DNA of 37,050 bases, from NCBI GenBank assembly GCA_964630015.1, contig CAZVTJ010000003.1:1-37050 (forward strand), written 5' to 3'. The position numbers and the translations under genes were made by a program. The DNA comes from CAZERT01 sp964630015 (GTDB lineage: Bacteria > Patescibacteriota > Microgenomatia > UBA10105 > UBA927). This document shows, one piece after another, positions 15,100 to 22,807 of this stretch; position 1 is the stretch's first letter, and each line of letters starts with the position of its first letter. Under the pieces are notes generated by a model. The model saw only the letters and a program-made list of their open reading frames with translations. It had not been told where the DNA came from and searched no databases.

Positions 15100-17292
15100 A
15101 TGGCTATTGTAAAAAAATCAACGGAGATTGCCGGACGTACTTTATCGCTTGAAGTCGGTCGGTATGCGGAACAAGCAGGTGCGGCAGTTGTTGCCCAGTA
15201 CGGAGAAACCATGGTGCTTGCAACCGTTACCGCCTCATCGAAGGAAACGACACTCGATTATTTTCCCCTGTCGGTAGAATATGTGGAACGGCTCTATGCA
15301 GGCGGCAGAATCAAGGGTTCCCGGTGGGTAAAACGGGAAGGACGGCCATCCGACGATGCCGTGCTTGCCGGACGGCTTATTGACCGGTCCATCCGGCCGC
15401 TGTTCCCCAAATCATTCAAACACGATGTCCAGGTGGTGATTACCACATTGTCCGTTGACGGTGAAAATGATCCGGATGTACTGGGTCTTGTTGCGGCATC
15501 TGCTGCTATTGCCCTCTCCCCGGTACCATGGAACGGCCCGGTTGCCGGTGTGCGTGTGGGATATACAAAGGCAAACGGCGATGCAGGATCATACCTGATT
15601 AACCCGCGGGTATCGGAGCAGGAGATATCGGAGTTTGATTTCGTGATATCGGGAACCCGCGAAAAAGTGCTTATGCTGGAAGGCGGATTCTGCGAAACGG
15701 ATGACGAGGTAGTCTATAACGCCGTTTTGGAAGCAAAGAAGGAAAATGCCAAAATCATTTCCCTGATCGAAGATCTTGCTAAGGAAGCCGGGAAACCGAA
15801 GCTTCCCGCCGGCGAAGGAAAAGACTATTCGGAAGTTACCCAGAAGATGACCAAAGACTACGCAAAAGAAATCGATGCCGCATTCAAAAAGAAAAATGAA
15901 AAAGAAGGCGGTGATTCCGAACTGCTTGCCCTTGCGCAGACGATTGCGGTGGCATACGAAAACAAATATACGGTCGGGGATATAATGGCGGCACTTGACG
16001 CCCTTTCCAAGAAAAAAATCCGTGAAGATGTGCTTACGCATAAAAAGCGGGTAGACGGCCGGAAAATCGATGAAATCCGCCCGATTTCCATGGAAGTGGG
16101 ATTGCTGACGCGTACCCATGGGAGTGCAATGTTCAAGCGCGGACAGACCCAGGTGTTAACTGTTGCGACCCTTGCATCACCGGATCTGGAACAGTTGATA
16201 GAAGGACCGACCGGGGAAGAATCGAAGCGGTATATCCACCACTATTCCATGCCTCCGTATTCAGTCGGGGAAACGGGAAGAATCGGAACGCCCTCACGGC
16301 GGGAAATCGGCCACGGTGCTCTTGCTGAACGGGCGCTTCTTGCGGTCATTCCGCCTGTTGATGAATTTCCCTATACCATCCGGTTGGTATCGGAAGTGAT
16401 GAGCAGCAACGGATCAACATCCATGGCGTCAACCTGTGGTTCAACGCTTGCCCTTATGGATGCGGGTGTTCCCATTAAAGAGCCGGTTGCTGGCATTTCC
16501 GTCGGACTTATGACGGACAAACAGTCCGATGACTATGTACTTTTAACCGATATTGTCGGTGTCGAGGATTTTTCCGGCGATATGGATTTCAAGGTTGCCG
16601 GAACGAAAAACGGTATCACGGCAATCCAACTCGATGTGAAAATCGACGGGTTGACGGATGAAATAGTCAAAGGCGCACTGGAACGGGCCCATACGGCACG
16701 GATGGATATTCTGGAGAAAATGAAGAGCGTTATCTCCGGTGTCCGGCCTAACCTTTCCCAATATGCACCGAAAGTGGAAATGATCAAAATCCCGACGGAA
16801 AAAATCGGTGAAGTGATCGGTCCCGGCGGGAAAATGATCCGCCTTATTCAGACGACAACAGGTGCCGTCGTTGATGTAAAGGATGACGGATCGGTGTTTG
16901 TTTCATCCACGAAAGATGAAGCGGTGGAGAAAGCATCCGCATGGATTAAGGGATTGACGCATGAAGTCAAAGCCGGTGAAGAGTTTGAAGGGACAGTGAA
17001 ACGGATGCTTCCGTTCGGGGCATTTGTTGAAATTCTTCCTGGAAAGGAAGGATTGGTCCATGTTTCGCAGATGTCAACCAATTTCGTGAACAATCCCGAA
17101 GAAGTCGTACAGATCGGTCAGACGGTGAAGGTTCGTGTGATTGAAATCGACGATCAGGGCAGGACAAATCTTTCCATGCTGTTTGGTGAGGACGCGGCAA
17201 AAGCTCAACCCAGGCCTCCACGGACCGGCGGTGGTGACCGCGGCGGGCACGGTGGCGGACGGCGGTTTGGAAGACCGCAACGCAGGTATTAA
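15100..17292 (+). CDS. pnp: Polyribonucleotide nucleotidyltransferase (PNPase)
   Basis: From ATG 15100 the product is 730 residues. It contains two RNase PH domains separated by a helical domain, with the catalytic-site segment MSSNGSTSMASTCG, a KH domain (KIGEVIGPGGKMIRLIQ) and an S1 domain (FEGTVKRMLPFGAFVEILPG), ending in a Gly/Arg-rich tail. PNPase degrades RNA 3'-to-5' with phosphate. The start at MAIVKKSTEIAGRTLSLE fits the family. An in-frame ATG at 15043 would translate part of the structured leader and is less likely. No Shine-Dalgarno is visible. It lies with RNase J in one block, a local RNA-decay cluster. Confidence 0.97.
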   Translation: MAIVKKSTEIAGRTLSLEVGRYAEQAGAAVVAQYGETMVLATVTASSKETTLDYFPLSVEYVERLYAGGRIKGSRWVKREGRPSDDAVLAGRLIDRSIRPLFPKSFKHDVQVVITTLSVDGENDPDVLGLVAASAAIALSPVPWNGPVAGVRVGYTKANGDAGSYLINPRVSEQEISEFDFVISGTREKVLMLEGGFCETDDEVVYNAVLEAKKENAKIISLIEDLAKEAGKPKLPAGEGKDYSEVTQKMTKDYAKEIDAAFKKKNEKEGGDSELLALAQTIAVAYENKYTVGDIMAALDALSKKKIREDVLTHKKRVDGRKIDEIRPISMEVGLLTRTHGSAMFKRGQTQVLTVATLASPDLEQLIEGPTGEESKRYIHHYSMPPYSVGETGRIGTPSRREIGHGALAERALLAVIPPVDEFPYTIRLVSEVMSSNGSTSMASTCGSTLALMDAGVPIKEPVAGISVGLMTDKQSDDYVLLTDIVGVEDFSGDMDFKVAGTKNGITAIQLDVKIDGLTDEIVKGALERAHTARMDILEKMKSVISGVRPNLSQYAPKVEMIKIPTEKIGEVIGPGGKMIRLIQTTTGAVVDVKDDGSVFVSSTKDEAVEKASAWIKGLTHEVKAGEEFEGTVKRMLPFGAFVEILPGKEGLVHVSQMSTNFVNNPEEVVQIGQTVKVRVIEIDDQGRTNLSMLFGEDAAKAQPRPPRTGGGDRGGHGGGRRFGRPQRRY

Positions 17293-17353
17293 TGCATCCG
17301 CAAGGTTCACATCTTCCCCGTATCCATTCTGGTAATACGGAAGCGTTTCGGGG

Positions 17354-17359
17354 TATGAT
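17354..17359 (+). promoter_or_regulatory. Possible leaderless -10 box for the Lon-like gene
   Basis: TATGAT ends 6 bases before the ATG at 17366. The -35 region is poor (TGGTAA at 18 bases), so this rests mainly on the spacing shared with other genes here. Confidence 0.35.
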
Positions 17360-17365
17360 AGGGAT

Positions 17366-18460
17366 ATGAGTTCACTGTCTGAACGGATTACCACGCTTTC
17401 AACATCCATAAAGGAAAAAGCACTTCCCGGTGATCTTGAGTCCCGACTTTTGTCCATGGCGGAAGAAATTACCCGCCTTGAACACGATATCAGCGCATTT
17501 GTCCATATTGAACAGATGCTTTCCTATATCGAATGGGCGATTTCCCTTCCGTGGAACGAGCGGACAATAGACCAGTTGAATCTGGACCACGCAAAAGAAC
17601 TCCTGAATAAACACCATTACGGGTTAACGAGTGTAAAGGATAGGATTCTGGAATATTTGGCAGTACTCAAACTGCAGTCATCCATCCAGATCGGAACGTC
17701 GGTCCAGAATGCCACACCGGAAAGTGCAGTTTCCCACGGGATTCTTGCCCGGCGTGCCCCCATTTTGTGTTTAGTTGGGCTTGTCGGTACGGGGAAAACA
17801 ACATTGGCCAAATCCATCGCTCTTGCCATGGGGAGGAAATTTATCCGGATTCCATTCGGGGGAATGAGCGACGCAAGCGAACTTCGCGGACAATCACGGG
17901 TACGGCCCGATGCAGAAATCGGAAGTATATTAAAAGGTCTCCGGACTGCAGGATCGAAAAATCCCGTCATACTGCTTGATGAAATAGACCGTGTTGCGGA
18001 ACATGCCCGCGGGGATATTATGGGAGTGCTTGTTGAGCTTCTGGATCCGGAGCAGAATAAGGCGTTTACGGATCATTATCTGGATTATCCGTTTGATCTT
18101 TCGGAAGCGCTTTTTGTTGCCACAAGCAATAATACGGTCAATATTTCAACGGCCGTGTTGGACCGGTTGGAGCCGATCCAAATGCCCTCCTACACGGATG
18201 AGGAAAAAATAACGATTGCGAAAAATTACGTATTACCCGAACTGCTGCAATCATCAGGACTCCCGCCATCGGCATTGGTGATAGAAGATGCAGTATGGGG
18301 AAAACTTGTCCGGCCTCTTGGTTACGATGCAGGAATCAGGAGTCTGGAACGGACAATCAATGCACTCGTACGTAAAGCTGCCCTTCGCACTGCCCAGGGA
18401 GTCACCGAACCGCTTACCGTAACGGAGTATTCTATGAAGGAGTACATAGAGACATATTAA
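17366..18460 (+). CDS. Lon-type AAA+ ATPase without protease domain
   Basis: This 364-residue protein matches the middle of Lon protease. Residues 1-100 align with the coiled-coil/helical segment before the ATPase (SYIEWAISLPWN..., HYGLTSVKDRILEYLAVLKLQ). The AAA+ module then has Walker A GLVGTGKTT (138-146), Walker B VILLDEID (201-208), sensor 1 ATSN (252-255), Arg finger R267 and sensor 2 in GIRSLERT (R325). Both the N-terminal substrate-binding (LAN) domain and the C-terminal Ser-Lys protease domain are missing, and no second part follows: the next gene is a HAD hydrolase. All ATPase motifs are kept, which argues against decay. It may act as an unfoldase or remodelling ATPase, or pair with a protease elsewhere. 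Confidence 0.85.
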   Translation: MSSLSERITTLSTSIKEKALPGDLESRLLSMAEEITRLEHDISAFVHIEQMLSYIEWAISLPWNERTIDQLNLDHAKELLNKHHYGLTSVKDRILEYLAVLKLQSSIQIGTSVQNATPESAVSHGILARRAPILCLVGLVGTGKTTLAKSIALAMGRKFIRIPFGGMSDASELRGQSRVRPDAEIGSILKGLRTAGSKNPVILLDEIDRVAEHARGDIMGVLVELLDPEQNKAFTDHYLDYPFDLSEALFVATSNNTVNISTAVLDRLEPIQMPSYTDEEKITIAKNYVLPELLQSSGLPPSALVIEDAVWGKLVRPLGYDAGIRSLERTINALVRKAALRTAQGVTEPLTVTEYSMKEYIETY

Positions 18461-18464
18461 CCAT

Positions 18465-19076
18465 ATGGCGCAGGTTGCCCATATACTGTTTGATTTAGGC
18501 GGTGTGGTATTGCGGGCAAAAAAGCAGATGACACCGCTTGTCATGTCGCTTGCGTTTAAACTTCCGGTTGATGTGACACAGTCGCTGTACCAGACAACCG
18601 TCGGGAATTGGCGCATCGGGAAAATTACCGGTAAGGAATGTATTGCCCGTATTAAATTCCAATATAATCTGAAGGAATCACCGGAAGAACTATTGCAAAG
18701 GTACACAGAGGCATATGCACAGCTTTCCGAAATAGACGAGGATATGACGCGGCTCATCGACCGGCTTCGGTCTGGGTATACCGTTTCGGCATTTAGCAAC
18801 ATGGTGGATATCCATGTTGATGTCAATGAAAACCGGGGTGTATATTCCCATTTTGACTATGTGTTCGTTTCCTGCAGGATGGGTGTTGCAAAACCGGATC
18901 CGGCTGCCTATGCGTTTGTAACAAAAGCACTCAAAGCCGATCCGTCCGAATGTCTGTTTATCGATGACACGATGGAAAATATCCGTGCGGCACAAAGCTT
19001 CGGAATGAAAACGTATGCGTTTGACTCACGGGAACATGTAGAAGATTTTTTACGAAAGGAATTGGTTTATTCGTAA
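18465..19076 (+). CDS. HAD-superfamily hydrolase
   Basis: The 203-residue protein has HAD motif I FDLGGVVL (nucleophile Asp10; the usual second Asp is Gly, as in a known HAD subgroup), motif II SNM, motif III in KPDP and motif IV FIDDT. A helical cap lies between motif I and II, giving the subclass IA layout of small phosphatases or dehalogenase-like enzymes. The substrate cannot be deduced. The ATG is 4 bases after the stop of the Lon-like gene, so the two are probably co-transcribed, and RNase J follows 12 bases after its end. Confidence 0.88.
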   Translation: MAQVAHILFDLGGVVLRAKKQMTPLVMSLAFKLPVDVTQSLYQTTVGNWRIGKITGKECIARIKFQYNLKESPEELLQRYTEAYAQLSEIDEDMTRLIDRLRSGYTVSAFSNMVDIHVDVNENRGVYSHFDYVFVSCRMGVAKPDPAAYAFVTKALKADPSECLFIDDTMENIRAAQSFGMKTYAFDSREHVEDFLRKELVYS

Positions 19077-19088
19077 GCCAAAAAAAGT

Positions 19089-20834
19089 ATGAATGTACAA
19101 ACAATGAAGAATTTTTCGCCGTTTGGGCGGAAAAAAATATATACGGGCCAGGCAACAACAGGTCGGGGAACCATACGACTTGTTCAGCTCGGCGGTGCGG
19201 GAAACGTAACGAAAAATATGTATGCGTACGAGTACCGCGAAGAAGGAAGAATCAGGGATATTCTTCTGGTTGACTGCGGAGTGGGTTTTCCCGATCCGGA
19301 TATGTACGGAATCGACCTTGTGATTCCGGATATCCGCTATCTTGCGGATAAAATCAAATATATCCGCGGACTTGTATTTACCCATGGCCACGATGACCAT
19401 ATCGGTGCACTTCCGTATCTTTACCCGAAACTTGGGGGGATACCGATGTGGGGAACACCGCTGACGGCGGCATTTGCGAATCTAAAGCTTCGTGAAGTGA
19501 AAATTAACGCAAAAGTTACGCCTGTCGACTATGACAAAACATTGACACTTGGCGTATTCCGGGTATCGTTTATTCGGTTGACCCATTCAATACCGGATCC
19601 ATCACATCTGGTGATCGAAACGCCGATCGGGATTATATATCACGGTGCAGATTATAAGTTTGATTTCAATCCACTTGATGGGAAATTACCAGATATTGAC
19701 GCAATTAATGCCGTCGGCAGGCGGAATGTACTGCTGATGACGACGGATTGTCTAGGAAGTGAACGACCCGGATTTACCCCGTCGGAACAGAAAATCCGTG
19801 ACGCGATCATCCGTGATCTGGACAATACTCCCGGAAAATTTCTCTTTACCACGCAGTCGAGCAATATATCCCGTATCCAACTGGCGATTGATATCGCCCG
19901 GTCGCGTGGTAGGCAAGTGACGTTTTTAGGCCGTTCGGTTCATCAGAATGTTGAAGAGTCCGTAAAACTTTCCTACATGCGTTTTCACAGGGAACTTATC
20001 GTACGGGATCGGGATTTAAAACGGGTACCCCCCTCAAAACAATTTCTGATCGTTGCCGGAGCACAGGGTCAACCGGAATCAGCCCTATCCCGGATTGCCA
20101 ATGATAGGCATCAATTTGTCTCTATTGGTGAAGGGGACACGGTTATGTTTTCTGCAGATGCAATTCCGGGAAACGAAAATTCGGTTAATGCGCTTATCGA
20201 TCAGATATACCGTTCCAGCGCACGGGTTACCTATACGGGGATTGCCGATGATCTTCATGTTTCAGGGCACGGAAGTCAGGCTGATTTAATGCTGCTTCTG
20301 TCCGCACTTGGTCCCAAATATATCCTTCCGATTGGCGGAACGTACCGGCATGTCATGAATTACCGGATGCTTGCCCAGGAATACGGATATCCCAAAAAAG
20401 CGGTTCTGATTCCGAATCAGGGGGAAGTTTTGGAATTATATCCGGACCGTCCACCGAGGGTGGTGGAAACCATCAGTCTGGAAAATGTGATGGTCGATGG
20501 ACTTGGAATCGGCGATGTGGGGAATGTAGTACTCCGAGACAGGCAGACGATTGCCTCCGAAGGAATCGTTGTGGTTGTTGTACCTATTGATGGGGAGACG
20601 GGAAGAGTCGTCGGGGAGGCGGATGTTATTTCCCGGGGATTTGTCTATATCAAGGAATCGGGACCGCTCCTGGATAAAGCAAAACATGTAGTGACACGCT
20701 CTATCGTGACGAAAAAAGGAAGGATTACCGATTGGCGGTTTGTCCGCGAGCAGGTAGAAGAAAATCTTCAGATATTTCTGAAAAAGGAAACAGGACGCGC
20801 ACCGCTTATCGTTCCTGTCATTCTGGAAGTTTAA
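19089..20834 (+). CDS. rnj: Ribonuclease J (beta-CASP metallo-beta-lactamase)
   Basis: The 581-residue product has the zinc-binding motif FTHGHDDHIGALPYL (His99, His101, Asp103, His104), later motifs such as LTHSIPD and HVSGHGSQADLML, and the C-terminal RNase J domain. RNase J processes and degrades RNA as an endonuclease and a 5'-to-3' exonuclease. The first 25 residues are an extra basic segment. It closes the block with pnp, so the two major RNA-decay enzymes are encoded close together. It converges with typA with 7 bases between the genes and no obvious terminator. Confidence 0.95.
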   Translation: MNVQTMKNFSPFGRKKIYTGQATTGRGTIRLVQLGGAGNVTKNMYAYEYREEGRIRDILLVDCGVGFPDPDMYGIDLVIPDIRYLADKIKYIRGLVFTHGHDDHIGALPYLYPKLGGIPMWGTPLTAAFANLKLREVKINAKVTPVDYDKTLTLGVFRVSFIRLTHSIPDPSHLVIETPIGIIYHGADYKFDFNPLDGKLPDIDAINAVGRRNVLLMTTDCLGSERPGFTPSEQKIRDAIIRDLDNTPGKFLFTTQSSNISRIQLAIDIARSRGRQVTFLGRSVHQNVEESVKLSYMRFHRELIVRDRDLKRVPPSKQFLIVAGAQGQPESALSRIANDRHQFVSIGEGDTVMFSADAIPGNENSVNALIDQIYRSSARVTYTGIADDLHVSGHGSQADLMLLLSALGPKYILPIGGTYRHVMNYRMLAQEYGYPKKAVLIPNQGEVLELYPDRPPRVVETISLENVMVDGLGIGDVGNVVLRDRQTIASEGIVVVVVPIDGETGRVVGEADVISRGFVYIKESGPLLDKAKHVVTRSIVTKKGRITDWRFVREQVEENLQIFLKKETGRAPLIVPVILEV

Positions 20835-20841
20835 TACCCCG

Positions 20842-22674
20842 TTATACAGTGGGAGAGAGTCCGCGGTTTACGCGGTCTCGCGCGGTCTTGGTAAGATATT
20901 TTTTCCGGAGCCGCAGGTTTTCCGGCGTAATTTCCAATAGCTCGTCGTCTTCAATAAAATCCAGACACTGTTCAAGCGTCATGATGACGGGAGGATCCAG
21001 ATGAACGGCGATATCGGCATTGGCGGAATGGATGTTATTGAGTTTTTTCCCTTTACAGATATTCATTTCAATATCATCCTGCCTGCTGTTGAGGCCAACG
21101 ATCATACCTTCATAGACAGCGGTTCCGGGTACGACAAACGTTTTTCCCCGCTGTTGGGCTGGTTCGAGCGAATAGGCGGTTGCCGTTCCTGTTTCAAGCG
21201 AGACAATGACGCCGTTTCGAAGTTTCGGAATAACGGATCCAACCGGGAAATAGCCGATGGTTTGTGTGGCAAATACCCCGTTTCCGCGGGTTTTCGTAAG
21301 GATATCGCCCCTAAATCCCAGAAGGTTTCTGCTGCTGACTTTATAGACCATTCTGGTAATACCGCGTTCGTCGGTGTGGGTATCAACCAACTCTGCCTTT
21401 CTTCGTCCGAGGTCTTCCGTGATAATGCCGATGAACGATTGGTCGATTTCGATGGTTAGTTCCTCGAACGGTTCACAGGGAACCCCTTCGATTTCCTTCA
21501 TGATGACTTCCGGTTTTCCCACCTGAAGTTCATATCCTTCTCGCCGCAGTGTCTCAAGAAGAACGGCAAGGTGAAGTTCCCCCCGGCCTGCCACAATAAA
21601 GCTTGATCCTCCGGCGTTTTCGGTTATACGAAGACCAAGATTAGTTTTTTTCTCCTTCATGAGCCGATTTCCGATTTGCCGGACGGTTACAAACTGTCCT
21701 TCCTTCCCGGAAAATGGCGAGGTATTTGCCGCAACGGTAATTTTGAGTGTCGGTTCCTGGATGGTGATTTTCGGGTATCCGACAAGATGGTTTGGATCGC
21801 ACAGCGTCTGGCCGATGGCAATATCGGCAATACCGGTTACGGCAATAATGTCTCCCGGTTCACTCTGGGGGACTTCGACACGTTTGAGTCCGTTGCTCGT
21901 ATATATGTGTTCGATTTTTCCCGACCCGATTTTCTTCATTTCATCCATGATGGCTACCTGCTGGCCGGATTTGATTGTCCCCTGATAAATTTTTCCGATT
22001 GCATAGGTGCCTTTGTAATCATCGAAATCAAGATTGGATACCAGCATGGAAAACGGGAGTGCAGCATCAGTAGACGGCGGGGGAATGACGCGGAGAATTT
22101 CTTCAAACAGCGGTTCCAATGAACCGTTTTCATTTGGATTTGCGGGGAATGTCTTCCAGACTTTTCCAGCCCTTCCGATTCCATAGAGGGTGGTAAAACC
22201 CAGATGGGATTCATCCGTTGCCAGACGCAAGAACAGGTCTTCTATGTCATTCACAACCGCTTCGGGCCGTGCATCCGCGCGGTCAATTTTATTGACCAGC
22301 ACCAGTATCGGAAGATTCCTTTCCAGCGCTTTACGGGTTACGAATTGCGTTTGGGGAAGAGGGCCTTCTGCCGCATCGACAATCAGGAGTGCTCCGTCTG
22401 CCATGTTAATCACGCGTTCGACTTCACCGCCGAAATCGGCATGTCCCGGGGTGTCGATAATATTTATCTTTGTGGATTTATAGAAAACGGAAGTTGTTTT
22501 GGCAAGAATCGTGATGCCTTTTTCCCGTTCAAGTGTATTACTGTCAAGAATGGTTGTTTCCGTCATTGCCGCTTCGTTATCCCGGAATGTATGCGTTTGC
22601 TTAAGCATCGCATCCACGAGCGTTGTTTTTCCGTGGTCAACATGGGCGATAATGGCGATATTTCTGATATCCAT
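20842..22674 (-). CDS. typA: Ribosome-associated GTPase TypA/BipA
   Basis: The full-length 610-residue protein begins IRNIAIIAHVDHGKTTLVDAML (G1), has switch II DTPGHADFGGEVERV, G4 NKIDR, elongation-factor domains II, III and V, and the TypA-specific C-terminal domain. It is an EF-G-like GTPase involved in ribosome assembly and stress or cold adaptation. Translation starts at the ATG at 22674 on the minus strand; no strong ribosome site is seen. Its predicted 74-base leader contains a weak terminator-like hairpin, and its promoter interlocks with that of ftsK. Confidence 0.97.
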   Translation of the reverse strand: MDIRNIAIIAHVDHGKTTLVDAMLKQTHTFRDNEAAMTETTILDSNTLEREKGITILAKTTSVFYKSTKINIIDTPGHADFGGEVERVINMADGALLIVDAAEGPLPQTQFVTRKALERNLPILVLVNKIDRADARPEAVVNDIEDLFLRLATDESHLGFTTLYGIGRAGKVWKTFPANPNENGSLEPLFEEILRVIPPPSTDAALPFSMLVSNLDFDDYKGTYAIGKIYQGTIKSGQQVAIMDEMKKIGSGKIEHIYTSNGLKRVEVPQSEPGDIIAVTGIADIAIGQTLCDPNHLVGYPKITIQEPTLKITVAANTSPFSGKEGQFVTVRQIGNRLMKEKKTNLGLRITENAGGSSFIVAGRGELHLAVLLETLRREGYELQVGKPEVIMKEIEGVPCEPFEELTIEIDQSFIGIITEDLGRRKAELVDTHTDERGITRMVYKVSSRNLLGFRGDILTKTRGNGVFATQTIGYFPVGSVIPKLRNGVIVSLETGTATAYSLEPAQQRGKTFVVPGTAVYEGMIVGLNSRQDDIEMNICKGKKLNNIHSANADIAVHLDPPVIMTLEQCLDFIEDDELLEITPENLRLRKKYLTKTARDRVNRGLSPTV

Positions 22675-22710
22675 ATATAAAATCCAAAGAAAAATGCCTG
22701 CGATCGGAGC

Positions 22711-22742
22711 AAAAAAATACCAAGCCCCTTCATACAGGCCTT
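22711..22742 (-). terminator. Weak terminator-like hairpin in the typA leader
   Basis: On the minus strand AAGGCC (22737-22742) can pair with GGCTT (22722-22726) with one bulge, and seven T residues follow (22711-22717) after a 4-base gap. The stem is imperfect, so it is a weaker case than those of nusA and rpoB, but position and T-run are alike. Confidence 0.4.
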
Positions 22743-22754
22743 CTACGTATACAA

Positions 22755-22783
22755 AGTATATCAGATCCGGTTGAAAAAGTCAG
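22755..22783 (-). promoter_or_regulatory. typA promoter (CTGACT-17-TATACT, extended -10)
   Basis: On the minus strand CTGACT (22778-22783) and TATACT (22755-22760) are 17 bases apart, with TGA directly before the -10 box (extended -10). Its -35 box lies inside the spacer of the opposite ftsK promoter. Confidence 0.75.
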
Positions 22784-22800
22784 GGAGTGTACCGTATACT
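22771..22800 (+). promoter_or_regulatory. ftsK leaderless promoter (TTGAAA-18-TATACT)
   Basis: TTGAAA (22771-22776) and TATACT (22795-22800) are 18 bases apart. The ATG at 22808 follows after 7 bases, so it should be the first or nearly the first codon of the transcript. Confidence 0.75.
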
Positions 22801-22807
22801 AGTCTAT

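Noticed and set aside
22735..22765. CRISPR-like or repeated AT-rich motifs near typA
   Set aside because: The repeated TATAC/GTATAC elements are explained by two divergent promoters; no regular repeat spacing exists.
22787..22807. Earlier ATG for ftsK at 22787
   Set aside because: It lies inside the promoter, before the predicted transcription start, so it would not be in the mRNA.
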